A DNA stretch of 64,000 nt from Bradyrhizobium sp. AS23.2 (GTDB lineage Bacteria > Pseudomonadota > Alphaproteobacteria > Rhizobiales > Xanthobacteraceae): positions 1 through 64,000 of the forward strand of contig NZ_LGHM01000080.1 in assembly GCF_001908185.1 (NCBI RefSeq), given 5' to 3'. Shown here one piece after another: positions 25,332-34,605 of the stretch (the first letter of the stretch is position 1; every line of letters starts with the position of its first letter). The notes beneath the pieces were generated by a model. It had not been told where the DNA came from, did not search any database, and was given only the letters and a program-made list of their open reading frames with translations. A program made the position numbers and the translations under genes.

Positions 25332-26729
25332 ATGGCGCCGCGCCTGAAGCTGCGAGACATCGCATTTTTCGAACGACCGACGCGTTTCGCGCGGCCGTTC
25401 CGCTTTGGCGCGATTACCATCGACGCGACGCCGCAGCTGTTCGTAAGGGCCGAGATCGAGGTCGAGGGCAGGGGAACCGCGGTCGGCGCCAGCGCCGAGC
25501 TGCTGGTGCCAAAATGGTTCGACAAGCGGCCGGAGCTATCGCCGGCGCAGACGGTCGACGGCTTGCGCCGCTCGCTGGAGATCGCGCGCGGCCTTTATCT
25601 GGCGCGGACTGGATTCCTGACGGCGTTCGATTTGCATGCTTCGTGCATCGGCGCCCAGATCGCGACCTGTGCGAAAAAGAATATTCCGGCGCTTGCTGCG
25701 GCTTATGGCCCTGCGGAAATCGACAAGGCGATCCTCGATGCATTGTTGCGCGCCGCGGAGACCAACTTCTTCGATGGAATGGCCGGCAACATCGCGGGCA
25801 TCGATGCGCGGCTATCACCGGACCTGAAGGAAGTGGACGTCGCGACGTTTCTCTCCGGCCGGAAGCCGCTGCAGCGTGTTGCTGTCAGGCACACTGTCGG
25901 TCTCGACGATACGGTCGAAGGCGAGGGTGGCGTTGCGGACGTACGCGAGAACGCCGGTGCCAGTTACTTCAAGCTCAAGCTGTCGGGCGATCCCGCCGAC
26001 GATGCGGCGCGCCTGGCGCGCATCGGCAAGGAACTCGATACGCTGGGACGCGGCTACAAGGTGACGCTCGACGCGAACGAGCAGTACGCCGATCTCGCCG
26101 CGCTGCGCGCGCTGATGGACCGGCTCGATCTCGATCCCGCATTGCGACCGATTGCGTCGCGATTGCTCTATGTCGAGCAGCCGATGCCACGTGATGTCAC
26201 GAGGCAATCGCCGCTCGGCTCGCTGGCGGCGCACGGCTTCATCATCGACGAGGCCGACGATTCCTACGATGCATTCCCCGCAGCGCGGGCGCTTGGCTAT
26301 TGCGGCATTTCGTCGAAGTCGTGCAAGGGCCTCTACAAGTCCGTCGTCAACGCGACGCGTGCGGCGAAATGGAGCGCGGGCGGCGAGAGGTTCTTCGTGA
26401 CCGGCGAGGACCTCACCTGCCAGGCGGGCCTTGCCGTACAGCAGGATCTCGCGCTCGGCGCCCTGATCGGCGTCACCCATGCCGAGCGCAACGGCCATCA
26501 CTATGTCGACGGCTTTGGCGAGACGCCGGTCGCTGAAGCGCAGGCCTTCGCAGCCGCGCATCCCGATCTCTATGCCGATGCCGGGCAGGGCATCCGCCTC
26601 TCCATTCACAACGGCGATCTCCTGACGGGATCGCTCAACGCAACGGGCTTTGCGACGTCGGTCCATCCGGACTGGTCGGCGCTTCGCCCGCTCGAACAGC
26701 CAAAATCACTTCAGGAGCAATCGGCATGA
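25332..26729 (+). CDS. Enolase-superfamily protein (mandelate racemase/muconate-lactonizing type)
   Basis: A protein of 465 residues. The barrel residues expected of the superfamily are present: a KxK-like YFKLKLSG (about 213-220), acid ligands in LDANE (about 246), YVEQPMP (about 281) and IIDEADDS (about 305), then Lys residues in SSKSCKG (about 328). Spacing of these groups matches the MLE subgroup. Members abstract a proton next to a carboxylate and then racemise, dehydrate or cycloisomerise. It is longer than most members (about 370) and I cannot assign the substrate. It starts 5 bp after the ATPase stop and overlaps the next gene by 4 bp, so it belongs to the operon. Confidence 0.75.
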   Translation: MAPRLKLRDIAFFERPTRFARPFRFGAITIDATPQLFVRAEIEVEGRGTAVGASAELLVPKWFDKRPELSPAQTVDGLRRSLEIARGLYLARTGFLTAFDLHASCIGAQIATCAKKNIPALAAAYGPAEIDKAILDALLRAAETNFFDGMAGNIAGIDARLSPDLKEVDVATFLSGRKPLQRVAVRHTVGLDDTVEGEGGVADVRENAGASYFKLKLSGDPADDAARLARIGKELDTLGRGYKVTLDANEQYADLAALRALMDRLDLDPALRPIASRLLYVEQPMPRDVTRQSPLGSLAAHGFIIDEADDSYDAFPAARALGYCGISSKSCKGLYKSVVNATRAAKWSAGGERFFVTGEDLTCQAGLAVQQDLALGALIGVTHAERNGHHYVDGFGETPVAEAQAFAAAHPDLYADAGQGIRLSIHNGDLLTGSLNATGFATSVHPDWSALRPLEQPKSLQEQSA

Positions 26730-27877
26730 CCACCCAACGCCTCGGCCTCATCATGAACGGCATCACCGGCCGCATGGGGCTCAACCAGCATTTGATCCGC
26801 TCGATCGTCGCGATCCGCGACCAGGGCGGCGTCAGGCTGAAGAACGGCGACCGCGTGATGCCCGATCCGATCCTCGTCGGTCGCAGCGCCGAGAAGGTCG
26901 AGGGGCTTGCCAAGAGCTTCAACATTACGCGCTGGACCACCGACCTCGACGCGGCGCTCGCCGACAAGAACGACACCATGTTCTTCGACGCCGCGACCAC
27001 GCAGGCCCGGCCGGGCCTGTTGACCCAGGCCATCAATGCCGGCAAGCACGTCTATTGCGAGAAGCCGATCGCGACGAACTTCGAGGAAGCCGTCGAAGTC
27101 GTGAAACTTGCGAACGCCAAGGGCGTCAAGCACGGCACGGTGCAGGACAAGCTGTTCCTGCCCGGCCTGAAGAAGATCGCCTTCCTGCGCGACTCCGGCT
27201 TCTTCGGCCGCATCCTCTCGGTGCGCGGCGAGTTCGGCTATTGGGTGTTCGAAGGCGGCTGGCAGGAGGCGCAACGGCCGTCCTGGAATTACCGCGACGA
27301 GGACGGCGGCGGCATCATCCTCGACATGGTCTGCCACTGGCGCTACGTGCTCGACAATCTCTTCGGCGAGGTCGAGAGCGTGGTCTGCATCGGCAACACC
27401 GACATCCCCGAGCGTTTCGACGAGCAGGGCAAGAAGTACAAGGCGACCGCCGACGACTCCGCTTATGCGACGTTCCAGCTCAAGGGCGGCGTCATTGCCC
27501 ACATCAACATGTCCTGGGTGACGCGCGTCTATCGCGACGACCTCGTCACCTTCCAGGTCGACGGCACGCACGGCTCGGCGGTTGCAGGGCTGACCGACTG
27601 CATGATCCAGGCGCGGCAGGCGACGCCCCGGCCGGTGTGGAATCCCGACGAGAAGCGGCTGCACGATTTCTATGGCGACTGGCAGAAGCTGCCGGACAAC
27701 GTCACCTACGACAACGGCTTCAAGGAGCAGTGGGAGATGTTCATCCGCCACGTCTACGAGGATGCGCCCTACAAATTCACGCTGCTCGAAGGCGCCAAGG
27801 GCGTGCAGCTTGCCGAATGCGCGCTGAAGAGCTGGAAGGAGCGGCGCTGGATCGACGTCGCTCCGATCAAGGCCTGA
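26726..27877 (+). CDS. Gfo/Idh/MocA-family oxidoreductase
   Basis: A protein of 383 residues. The N-terminal Rossmann region has GLIMNGITGRMGLNQHLIRS, with VGRSAEKVEGLAK following. The family EKP motif occurs as CEKPIATNFEEAVE (about residue 112), with the substrate-domain segment DGGGIILDMVCHWRYVLDN downstream. These enzymes use NAD(P) to oxidise or reduce sugars, cyclitols or related polyols. An insertion with VRLKNGDRVMPDPILVGR near the N-terminus is unusual. The start ATG overlaps the previous stop (ATGA at 26726-26729). Confidence 0.85.
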   Translation: MTTQRLGLIMNGITGRMGLNQHLIRSIVAIRDQGGVRLKNGDRVMPDPILVGRSAEKVEGLAKSFNITRWTTDLDAALADKNDTMFFDAATTQARPGLLTQAINAGKHVYCEKPIATNFEEAVEVVKLANAKGVKHGTVQDKLFLPGLKKIAFLRDSGFFGRILSVRGEFGYWVFEGGWQEAQRPSWNYRDEDGGGIILDMVCHWRYVLDNLFGEVESVVCIGNTDIPERFDEQGKKYKATADDSAYATFQLKGGVIAHINMSWVTRVYRDDLVTFQVDGTHGSAVAGLTDCMIQARQATPRPVWNPDEKRLHDFYGDWQKLPDNVTYDNGFKEQWEMFIRHVYEDAPYKFTLLEGAKGVQLAECALKSWKERRWIDVAPIKA

Positions 27878-27910
27878 GGTCTATTGGATAAGTCTCGATG
27901 TGTATTGAGC

Positions 27911-27996
27911 CGTCATTGCGAGCGAAGCGAAGCAATCCAGAACGCCTCCGCGAAGGGAGGCTGGATTGCTTCGTCGCTTCGCTCCGCGCAATGACG
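27911..27996. repeat. Imperfect palindromic repeat (CGTCATTGCGAGCG type)
   Basis: The element is a diverged copy of the 80-bp element at 22117-22196. It has arms CGTCATTGCGAGCGAAGCGA and CTGGATTGCTTCG...CAATGACG. It sits between the oxidoreductase and DUF993 genes, ending 17 bp before the latter's ATG, so it may influence ribosome access. Confidence 0.8.
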
Positions 27997-28013
27997 GGGA
28001 AAGGTCCGAAATC

Positions 28014-29204
28014 ATGAATAAACCCGTCCAGCCGATGTCGTCATTGTCGCTGAAGCTGCCGAAAGCCGACCGGTCCATCGAGACCTACCGGCTCGCGGCG
28101 TCGCGGAGCTTTCCCGCAAAGCTCGAGGGCACGCTGAACCGCATCGCCTTCTCAGCCGTGCACACGGTCGTCGATCCCTTCGCGGACAACGATCCCTGGC
28201 TCTCGGTTGCCGTCGACTGGGACAAGACCATCGCCTTCCGCGAGCACGTCTGGGACCTAGGCCTCGGTGTTGCGGAAGCGATGGACACTGCGCAGCGCGG
28301 CATGGGGCTGGACTGGCCGACTTCTCTGGAGCTGATCACGCGTTCGGTGTCTGCCGCCAAGCGCCGCAATGCGCTGGTGTTTTCTGGGGCGGGCACCGAT
28401 CATCTCGCGGTCGAGGATGCCAAGACCATCGACGATGTGATCCGCGCCTATGCGGAGCAGATATCGGCAGTCGAGAAGGTTGGTGGCCGCATCATCCTGA
28501 TGGCATCGCGTGCGCTGGCCAAGCTCGGCCGCAACGCCGACGATTACGCGAAGGTCTATGACCGCGTGCTGTCGCAAGTTCGCGAGCCCGTGATCATCCA
28601 CTGGCTCGGCGACATGTTCGATCCGGCGCTGACGGGTTATTGGGGCACCAAGGACCTCGACAAGGCGATGGACACGGCGGTGGCCATCATCAACGGCAAC
28701 GCCGGCAAGGTGGACGGCGTGAAAGTCTCGCTGCTCGACAAGCAGCGCGAGATCGACATGCGCCGGCGGCTGGACAAGCGCATCAAGATGTATACCGGCG
28801 ACGACTTCAACTACGCGGAGCTGATCGCCGGCGACGAGCAGGGTTTTTCGCACGCGCTGCTCGGCATCTTCGACGCGATCGCGCCGGCGGCCTCCTACGC
28901 ACTGTCGCGGTTAGCTGCCGGCGACGAGGCCGGCTTCCACGACGTGCTGGGGCCGACGGTGCCGCTGTCGCGCCACATCTTCAAGGCGCCGACGCGCTTC
29001 TACAAGACGGGCGTGGTGTTCATGGCCTATCTGAACGGTCACCAGGATCACTTCACTATGGCCGGCGGCCAGGAGAGCACGCGCTCGATGCTGCATCTGG
29101 CGGAACTGTTCCGCCTGGCCGATCGGGCGGGCCTGCTCGCCAATCCGGAGCTGGCGACGCGGCGGATGAAGACCGTGCTGGCCTCGCACGGGATCGAATC
29201 CTGA
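28014..29204 (+). CDS. DUF993 (dihydrodipicolinate synthase-like) protein
   Basis: A protein of 396 residues from ATG 28014. It matches the DUF993 pattern (dihydrodipicolinate synthase/N-acetylneuraminate lyase-like TIM barrel): FSGAGTDHLAVEDAKTIDDV, EPVIIHWLGDMFDPALTGYW, DGVKVSLLDKQREIDMRRRL (the VKVS Lys is where the family Schiff-base Lys should be), and FYKTGVVFMAYLNGHQDHFT. The function of DUF993 proteins is not established to my knowledge; an aldolase or lyase step on an oxidised sugar-like compound is inferred. The neighbours on both sides are sugar-type enzymes. Confidence 0.8.
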   Translation: MNKPVQPMSSLSLKLPKADRSIETYRLAASRSFPAKLEGTLNRIAFSAVHTVVDPFADNDPWLSVAVDWDKTIAFREHVWDLGLGVAEAMDTAQRGMGLDWPTSLELITRSVSAAKRRNALVFSGAGTDHLAVEDAKTIDDVIRAYAEQISAVEKVGGRIILMASRALAKLGRNADDYAKVYDRVLSQVREPVIIHWLGDMFDPALTGYWGTKDLDKAMDTAVAIINGNAGKVDGVKVSLLDKQREIDMRRRLDKRIKMYTGDDFNYAELIAGDEQGFSHALLGIFDAIAPAASYALSRLAAGDEAGFHDVLGPTVPLSRHIFKAPTRFYKTGVVFMAYLNGHQDHFTMAGGQESTRSMLHLAELFRLADRAGLLANPELATRRMKTVLASHGIES

Positions 29205-30067
29205 TGCGCGATTTCTCGTCCGACCACCGCTGGCTGTCGCTGAACACGGCGACGGTCCGCAAGCAGGGTGACCTCGTTCAGATCATCGATGCCTGTGTCA
29301 GGCATGGCATCCGCGCCATCGACCCCTGGCGCGACCAGGTCGCTTCCGTCGGTCTCGACCGCGCCGTGCGCGCGGTGCGCGATGCCGGCCTCGATCTCTC
29401 GGGCTATTGCCGCGGCGGCATGTTCACCTCGGACGCGTCGCGCCGGGGCGAGGTGCGCGACGACAACCGGCGCTGCGTCGATGAAGCCAAGGCGCTGGGC
29501 GCCTCCTGCATCGTCCTGGTCGTCGGCGGCCTGCCGCAATATTCGCGGCCCGGCAGCGAGGCGTCCAAGAACATCGCGGGAGCGCGGACGCAGGTCGAGG
29601 AAGCCCTTGCCGAGATGCTCGACTACGCCAGACAGGCCAAGCTGCCGCTGGCCATCGAACCGTTGCACCCTGCCTATGCGGCCGACCGCGCCTGCGTGAA
29701 CACCACAAAGCAGGCGCTCGACATCTGCGACCGGCTCGATCCCGGTCGTAGCGGCATGCTCGGTGTCGCGCTCGACGTCTATCACATCTGGTGGGATCCG
29801 GAGCTGATGGGCCAGATCGCGCGCGCCGGCAAGGACCGCCTGCTGGCCTTCCATGTCTGCGACTGGATGGTGCCGACGAAGGACATCCTCAATGACCGCG
29901 GCATGATGGGCGACGGCATCATCGACATCAAGTCGGTGCGCGCCGCGGTCGAGGCGCAAGGCTACACCGGCTATTCGGAGATCGAGATTTTCTCCAACGA
30001 CTGGTGGGGCAAGCCGATCGACGAGGTGCTGCGCACCTGCATCGAGCGGCACCGAAGCGTGGTTTAG
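29204..30067 (+). CDS. Sugar phosphate isomerase/epimerase-type TIM-barrel protein
   Basis: A protein of 287 residues; ATG 29204 overlaps the DUF993 stop by one base (TGATG). The AP-endonuclease-2/xylose-isomerase fold is seen in IRAIDPWRDQV, LAIEPLHPAYAADRACVN, LGVALDVYHIWWDPELMGQI, AFHVCDWMVP and GYSEIEIFS. The Glu, Asp, His and Glu residues in these strands would bind a divalent metal. Such proteins isomerise or epimerise keto-sugars or open inositol-like rings. It is the last gene of the operon, 30 bp before the convergent LTXXQ gene. Confidence 0.85.
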   Translation: MRDFSSDHRWLSLNTATVRKQGDLVQIIDACVRHGIRAIDPWRDQVASVGLDRAVRAVRDAGLDLSGYCRGGMFTSDASRRGEVRDDNRRCVDEAKALGASCIVLVVGGLPQYSRPGSEASKNIAGARTQVEEALAEMLDYARQAKLPLAIEPLHPAYAADRACVNTTKQALDICDRLDPGRSGMLGVALDVYHIWWDPELMGQIARAGKDRLLAFHVCDWMVPTKDILNDRGMMGDGIIDIKSVRAAVEAQGYTGYSEIEIFSNDWWGKPIDEVLRTCIERHRSVV

Positions 30068-30097
30068 GGGCGACACTCCAAGCAATGCTGGTGGCGG

Positions 30098-31888
30098 TCA
30101 CTGGCTTGCCGTCTGGGGCAGCGTGTTGAAGCGCGCCTTCTGCTCGCTGCTCAGCGTCGCATAGAACTCGTCCAATGCCGGCTGCACCCGATTGGCAGCT
30201 TTCAGCATGGCTTCGAGCCGTTTCTGCATCGCTTCGAGTCGCCCCACCGGCGTCAGCGGCACGTCATCTGGGCAGGCAGCCTGCAGGGCTTTAACTGCCT
30301 GATTGGTCGCGTCGCTCAATCGGTCGAGTGCTTCCTTTTGCTTGCCCGCCGGATGGACCACCGCCTCGATCCGCTCGATCGGGAGCCGCGTCAGGCTGGA
30401 TTTCGGGTCGCCGCAGCTTTCGGACTGGGCATTTGCCTCCTGCTGCTGCGGCTGCTGCGAACGCTCGCCGACATTTGGGCCGAGCGCGTTAAAACGCGCC
30501 TGCTGCTCGTCGCTGAGCGAGCCATAGAACTTTTCGAGCGCCGGTCGCACGATCTTCACCGCCTCGAGCGTCGCGCTGACGCGGTTCGTCATCGCGCGCA
30601 AGCGGCCGGGTGGCGTCAGCGCATACGAGTCATTGCAGGATTGCTTGAATGCATCGGCGGCCTGTGCCGCCGCGGCCTTCAAGTCGTCGAGCAGGGTGCG
30701 CTGCTCGGGCGTCGGCCGAACCGCCTGGGCGATCGACGCGAACGGCCATGCGGTCACGCCTTTGTCCGGAGCGTCACACAATTGTCGTAGCGTCTGCGGG
30801 CTTACGCTGGCGCCCCGGCGCGCGCGGTAACTCGCACCGGCTTGCGGATAGTCACTCGGGTTGATGCTGGCATAGGCGGAATAGGCGCCAGCCCCGCCCC
30901 AGAACACGGTGTCGACGAAGTCGTCGTAGGCATAGGCCCAATAGCCGGGGTCGTACGCGTAGGACCAGAACGTGTAGTCAAAAATATCGGAATAGGCATA
31001 CGGCCAGAACACCGGCCCAAGCCACGCCACGAAGACCGCAGGATGACGGTGCCGCCAGGCCTGCCGGGGAGCCCAGCCGCTCTGGCGGGTGATGAGCGCC
31101 GCTTGGCTTTGCGGGGTGGCATGCTCGCGGAAACGCTCCGCAAATCGCCCGCGCTCGGCGGCCTGCACGGCGGCGGCAGTGGCGGCTCGCCCAACAGTCG
31201 TCGGCTCAGGTCCCAACCGCTGCAAGCGCGCCTGATCCCGCTGTTGCATGCTCTGTTCGCGTTGGAGCAGCCGGTTCTGTGTCTGCAGCGCCCGCTCCTG
31301 TGCACGCTGGGCCCGTAGGCCTTCCGGCTTCTGCGACTGCAATTGCTGGACGCGCTGCTGCATCCGATCGAGGCGGCTCTGCCGTTCCGTGCTCTGGCGC
31401 GTCAGCGCGTCGCGCTGGCGTTGTTGCGTGATCTGCTGGCGTTGCTGGATTTGCTGCTGACGCTGTTGCGCGCGCTCTTCCACCTGCTCCTGTCGCGATG
31501 GCCGCGCGCTCACGGCCGGTGGTGCGCGTCGGGGTGAGGGGGCGGCGATATGCGGTGTCGGCCGCGGTGCCGCCACGTGCGGGGAAGCTCGCGGTGGTGC
31601 AGCAAAGTGTGGGGTCGGACGCGGCGGCGGTGAGGCGATGTGGGGCGCCGGATGTGGCGCCATCGCCGGCCGCTGGGGCATGGCAGGAGGATGGAATGTC
31701 GGTGCGGCGGGACGCGCCATGGCTGGCGGCGCCGCCGGACGGGCCATCGGCGGTGGTGCTGCCGGTCGTGCAGCCGGCCCCGGTGGTCCACCCCTTCCAT
31801 GGTGATCCTGGGCGGACACGCCGACGTCCGCCGCTAGTATCGAAACACCAACCAAAAACGCCGTAAAGCAAACACCACGCGAAAGCAT
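30098..31888 (-). CDS. LTXXQ-motif (Spy/CpxP-like) periplasmic protein with proline-rich N-terminus
   Basis: 596 residues from ATG 31888 (a longer frame starts at 31966). A Sec signal is visible (MLSRGVCFTAFLVGVSILAA, cleavage near VSAQD). A Pro/Ala/His-rich linker with MARPAAPP repeats (about 25-130) follows, then a Gln/Arg-rich coiled-coil-like part with many QQRQQ and QLQSQ tracts. Two C-terminal Spy-like modules carry LSDEQQARFN and LSSEQKARFN (the LTXXQ-type motif). Spy-type proteins bind unfolded or misfolded periplasmic proteins. The Tyr/Trp-rich middle (DYTFWSYAYDPGYWAYAYDD) resembles stretches in other alphaproteobacterial LTXXQ proteins. The role is inferred. Confidence 0.75.
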   Translation of the reverse strand: MLSRGVCFTAFLVGVSILAADVGVSAQDHHGRGGPPGPAARPAAPPPMARPAAPPAMARPAAPTFHPPAMPQRPAMAPHPAPHIASPPPRPTPHFAAPPRASPHVAAPRPTPHIAAPSPRRAPPAVSARPSRQEQVEERAQQRQQQIQQRQQITQQRQRDALTRQSTERQSRLDRMQQRVQQLQSQKPEGLRAQRAQERALQTQNRLLQREQSMQQRDQARLQRLGPEPTTVGRAATAAAVQAAERGRFAERFREHATPQSQAALITRQSGWAPRQAWRHRHPAVFVAWLGPVFWPYAYSDIFDYTFWSYAYDPGYWAYAYDDFVDTVFWGGAGAYSAYASINPSDYPQAGASYRARRGASVSPQTLRQLCDAPDKGVTAWPFASIAQAVRPTPEQRTLLDDLKAAAAQAADAFKQSCNDSYALTPPGRLRAMTNRVSATLEAVKIVRPALEKFYGSLSDEQQARFNALGPNVGERSQQPQQQEANAQSESCGDPKSSLTRLPIERIEAVVHPAGKQKEALDRLSDATNQAVKALQAACPDDVPLTPVGRLEAMQKRLEAMLKAANRVQPALDEFYATLSSEQKARFNTLPQTASQ

Positions 31889-31991
31889 GATTGCAGCTCT
31901 CCGCTCGTCGAGTCGCCCGCAACTGTCAACGCGCAGGCGCCCAAATCGTTCGGCCGCCGCCGGCATTGCGGTATTCCGACGCAGGCAGGCC

Positions 31992-33209
31992 TTAGGCCAA
32001 ATCCCGTGTAAGGGTGGCCGCGATCCGTTCCAGTGCCCAGTCGACCTGGTCGCTGGTGATCACCAGCGGCGGGGCGAAGCGGATCGTGTGCTCGTGGGTA
32101 TCCTTGGCGAGGATGCCTTCGAGCTGCAGAGCCTCGCAGTAGCGGCGCGCCCGTCCAGCCTCGGGATTGAGCTCGACCGCCAGCATCAGCCCGCGTCCGC
32201 GCACCTCGCGGACGGTGTTGGCGCGGATGCTTCTGAGGCCTTGCAGGAAGCGCTCGCCCTGCACCGCAGCGTTCTCGATCATTCCTTCCTCGACGAGAAC
32301 GCGCAGCGCCGCGCGCGCCACCGCACAGGCGAGCGGGTTGCCACCAAACGTCGAGCCATGCTGGCCGGGCTTCAGCGTGCCGAGGACCTCGTTGTTGGAA
32401 AGCACGGCCGAGACCGGATAAAAACCGCCGGACAGAGCTTTGCCGAGCAGCGTCACGTCCGCCTCGATGCCCTCGTGCTGCTCCGCAAGCAGCTTGCCGG
32501 TGCGACCGAGCCCGGTCTGGATCTCGTCGAGGATCAGCATCACGTCGTGCGCGGTGCAGAGCTCGCGCACTCCCGTGAAATAGCCTGCCGGCGGAATGAT
32601 GACGCCGGCTTCGCCCTGGATCGGCTCGACCAGGAAGGCGACGGTGTTCGGCGTGATCGCCGATTCCAGCGCGGCGAGATCGCCGAACGGAATGATCCTG
32701 AAGCCCGGCGCGAAAGGTCCGAAGTGTTCGCGCGTCGCCGCGTCGGTCGAGAAACCAACGATGCCGAGGGTGCGTCCATGGAAATTGTTGGCACAGACGA
32801 TGATCTCGGCTTGCCCGTCGGGCACCCCCTTCACCTCATAGCCCCATTTGCGAACGGACTTGATCGCGCTCTCCACCGCCTCGGCCCCGCTGTTCATCGG
32901 CAGCACCTTGTGGGAGCCGGTCAGCTCCGCGATCTCTTCGTAGAAGGGAGCGAGCTGGTCGTTGTGGAATGCCCGCGAAGTCAGGGTCAGTCGACCGGCC
33001 TGTTCGACCATCGCCGCCAGGATTTTCGGGTGACAGTGGCCCTGGTTGAGTGCCGAATAGGCGGAGAGGCAATCAAGATATCGGTTGCCGTGGGTGTCCC
33101 AGACGAACACGCCTTCGCCGTGCGACAGGACAACGCCGAGCGGCTCGTAATTGCGGGCGCCGAAGCGCGCCTCCCTCGCGATGAAATCGGTCACTGGCGG
33201 ACTACTCAT
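31992..33209 (-). CDS. rocD: Ornithine aminotransferase
   Basis: A protein of 405 residues. It is a class III PLP aminotransferase with the PLP Lys in [19 protein letters not shown] (about residue 260), [53 protein letters not shown] and [18 protein letters not shown]. The [19 protein letters not shown] start and [15 protein letters not shown] are typical of ornithine aminotransferase, which turns ornithine plus 2-oxoglutarate into glutamate-5-semialdehyde and glutamate. It is downstream of the P450 in the same direction; no arginase or ornithine cyclodeaminase is nearby. Confidence 0.88.
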   Translation of the reverse strand: MSSPPVTDFIAREARFGARNYEPLGVVLSHGEGVFVWDTHGNRYLDCLSAYSALNQGHCHPKILAAMVEQAGRLTLTSRAFHNDQLAPFYEEIAELTGSHKVLPMNSGAEAVESAIKSVRKWGYEVKGVPDGQAEIIVCANNFHGRTLGIVGFSTDAATREHFGPFAPGFRIIPFGDLAALESAITPNTVAFLVEPIQGEAGVIIPPAGYFTGVRELCTAHDVMLILDEIQTGLGRTGKLLAEQHEGIEADVTLLGKALSGGFYPVSAVLSNNEVLGTLKPGQHGSTFGGNPLACAVARAALRVLVEEGMIENAAVQGERFLQGLRSIRANTVREVRGRGLMLAVELNPEAGRARRYCEALQLEGILAKDTHEHTIRFAPPLVITSDQVDWALERIAATLTRDLA

Positions 33210-33277
33210 CCTTCGTCACTCACAGCTCATGCGCCTCGCGTATTCTAACCGATCATGCGCGGCTCGTTCAGAAATTC

Positions 33278-34498
33278 TCAGCCGATGGAGCAGGGCACGC
33301 TCAGGAAGCCGCGGAACCGTACCCGTCCGCCTCGCACTGGCTGGCCGCTCACGGCATAGTTCGGGAAGCGCGCCAGGAAGTGCGAGATCGCGATGGCGCC
33401 TTCGAGCCGCGCCAGCGCCATGCCGGCGCATTGATGCGCGCCGGTGGCGAAAGCGAGATGCCGGTTCGGCGTGCGCGCGATGTCGAAGCGTTCGGGGTCC
33501 GGAAATTGTGCGGGGTCGCGATTGGCCGCCCCGATGCACAACGTCACCGACGTGCCGCCATCGAGCACGACGCCGCCGAGTTCGACCCGCTCCGTGGTCA
33601 TGCGGTTGCCGAGCTGGTTCGAGCTCTCGTAGCGGAGCACCTCCTCGACCGCGGTCTTGATGAGCTCGGGATTGTCGATCAGCCGCTGCTTCTGGCCCGG
33701 GTTCCGGTCCAGTGCCACGAGACCGTTGCCGATCAGGTTGGTTGTGGTCTCGTGGCCGGCATTGAGCAGGAAGATGCAGTTGTGCAGCAGCTCCTTCTCG
33801 GTCAGCCGCTCGCCATTCTCCTCGCCCTGGATCAGGCGCGTCAGCACGTCGCGCTCGGGATTGCCCGGCTTCTCGCGCCGTCGCGCGACCAGCGTTTTGA
33901 GGTAAGCGAGAAAATCCGTCACCGCCTTGTTGCCGCGCGCAGCCACCTCGGGCGATACCACCGGCTCGAGCGCGCCGAGGATCGCCAGCGACCAGTCACG
34001 CAGCGGCTCGCGCTCGTCGTGGGGCACGTCGAGCAGATTGCCGATCACCTCGATCGGGATAGATGCGGCGAAGTCCTCGATCAGCTCGCAGCTTCCTTTG
34101 GCGGCGATGGCGTCGAGCAGGCCGTCGACCAGCTTGATGATATCAGGCTCCATCCCTGCGATCGCGCGTGGCGACAGCGCGCCCATGATCAGGCGCCGCA
34201 CGCGGGTGTGCGAGGGCGGATCGTTGAAGACGAGGCTTGTGGTGTGGTGCTCGTAGAGCGGCGTGTCGCCGTATTTCGGCGCGAACTCGCGCTTCTTGTC
34301 CGAGCTGAAGGATTTTGTGTTCTTGTAGGTGGTGACGAGGTCGTCATAGCGGGTCAGGAAGACGGTGCCGTTCGGCAGGCGCTTGACCGGATCGTTCTCC
34401 CGCAGTGCACGATAAGTTGGGTAGGGATCGTCGTAGAATTCGGGCGTCAGCTTCTCCAGATCGAAATTGGCCGCCAGTTCTTTCGCACTTGCGTTCAT
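33278..34498 (-). CDS. Cytochrome P450 (class I, bacterial)
   Basis: A protein of 406 residues from ATG 34498. The I-helix oxygen motif is NAGHETTTN (about residue 250), the ExxR is in VEEVLRYES (about 285), and the haem-binding loop is FATGAHQCAGMALAR (about 345-360), matching FxxGxHxCxG. No membrane anchor is present, as is normal for soluble bacterial P450s that use a ferredoxin and ferredoxin reductase. The PuR-like reductase at 16147 is a possible partner; no ferredoxin is visible in the window. It is divergent from the TPP decarboxylase genes. The substrate and CYP family cannot be assigned by eye. Confidence 0.92.
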   Translation of the reverse strand: MNASAKELAANFDLEKLTPEFYDDPYPTYRALRENDPVKRLPNGTVFLTRYDDLVTTYKNTKSFSSDKKREFAPKYGDTPLYEHHTTSLVFNDPPSHTRVRRLIMGALSPRAIAGMEPDIIKLVDGLLDAIAAKGSCELIEDFAASIPIEVIGNLLDVPHDEREPLRDWSLAILGALEPVVSPEVAARGNKAVTDFLAYLKTLVARRREKPGNPERDVLTRLIQGEENGERLTEKELLHNCIFLLNAGHETTTNLIGNGLVALDRNPGQKQRLIDNPELIKTAVEEVLRYESSNQLGNRMTTERVELGGVVLDGGTSVTLCIGAANRDPAQFPDPERFDIARTPNRHLAFATGAHQCAGMALARLEGAIAISHFLARFPNYAVSGQPVRGGRVRFRGFLSVPCSIG

Positions 34499-34605
34499 GC
34501 CGCCATACTCGCCGGTTGAGACCGATATGCCGTTTTCGCTCTTTCGAGCGGTGCGGATCACCGTCTACAGTCGTGCCGTGATTTGCAAGTCGACCGGACA
34601 GGAAA

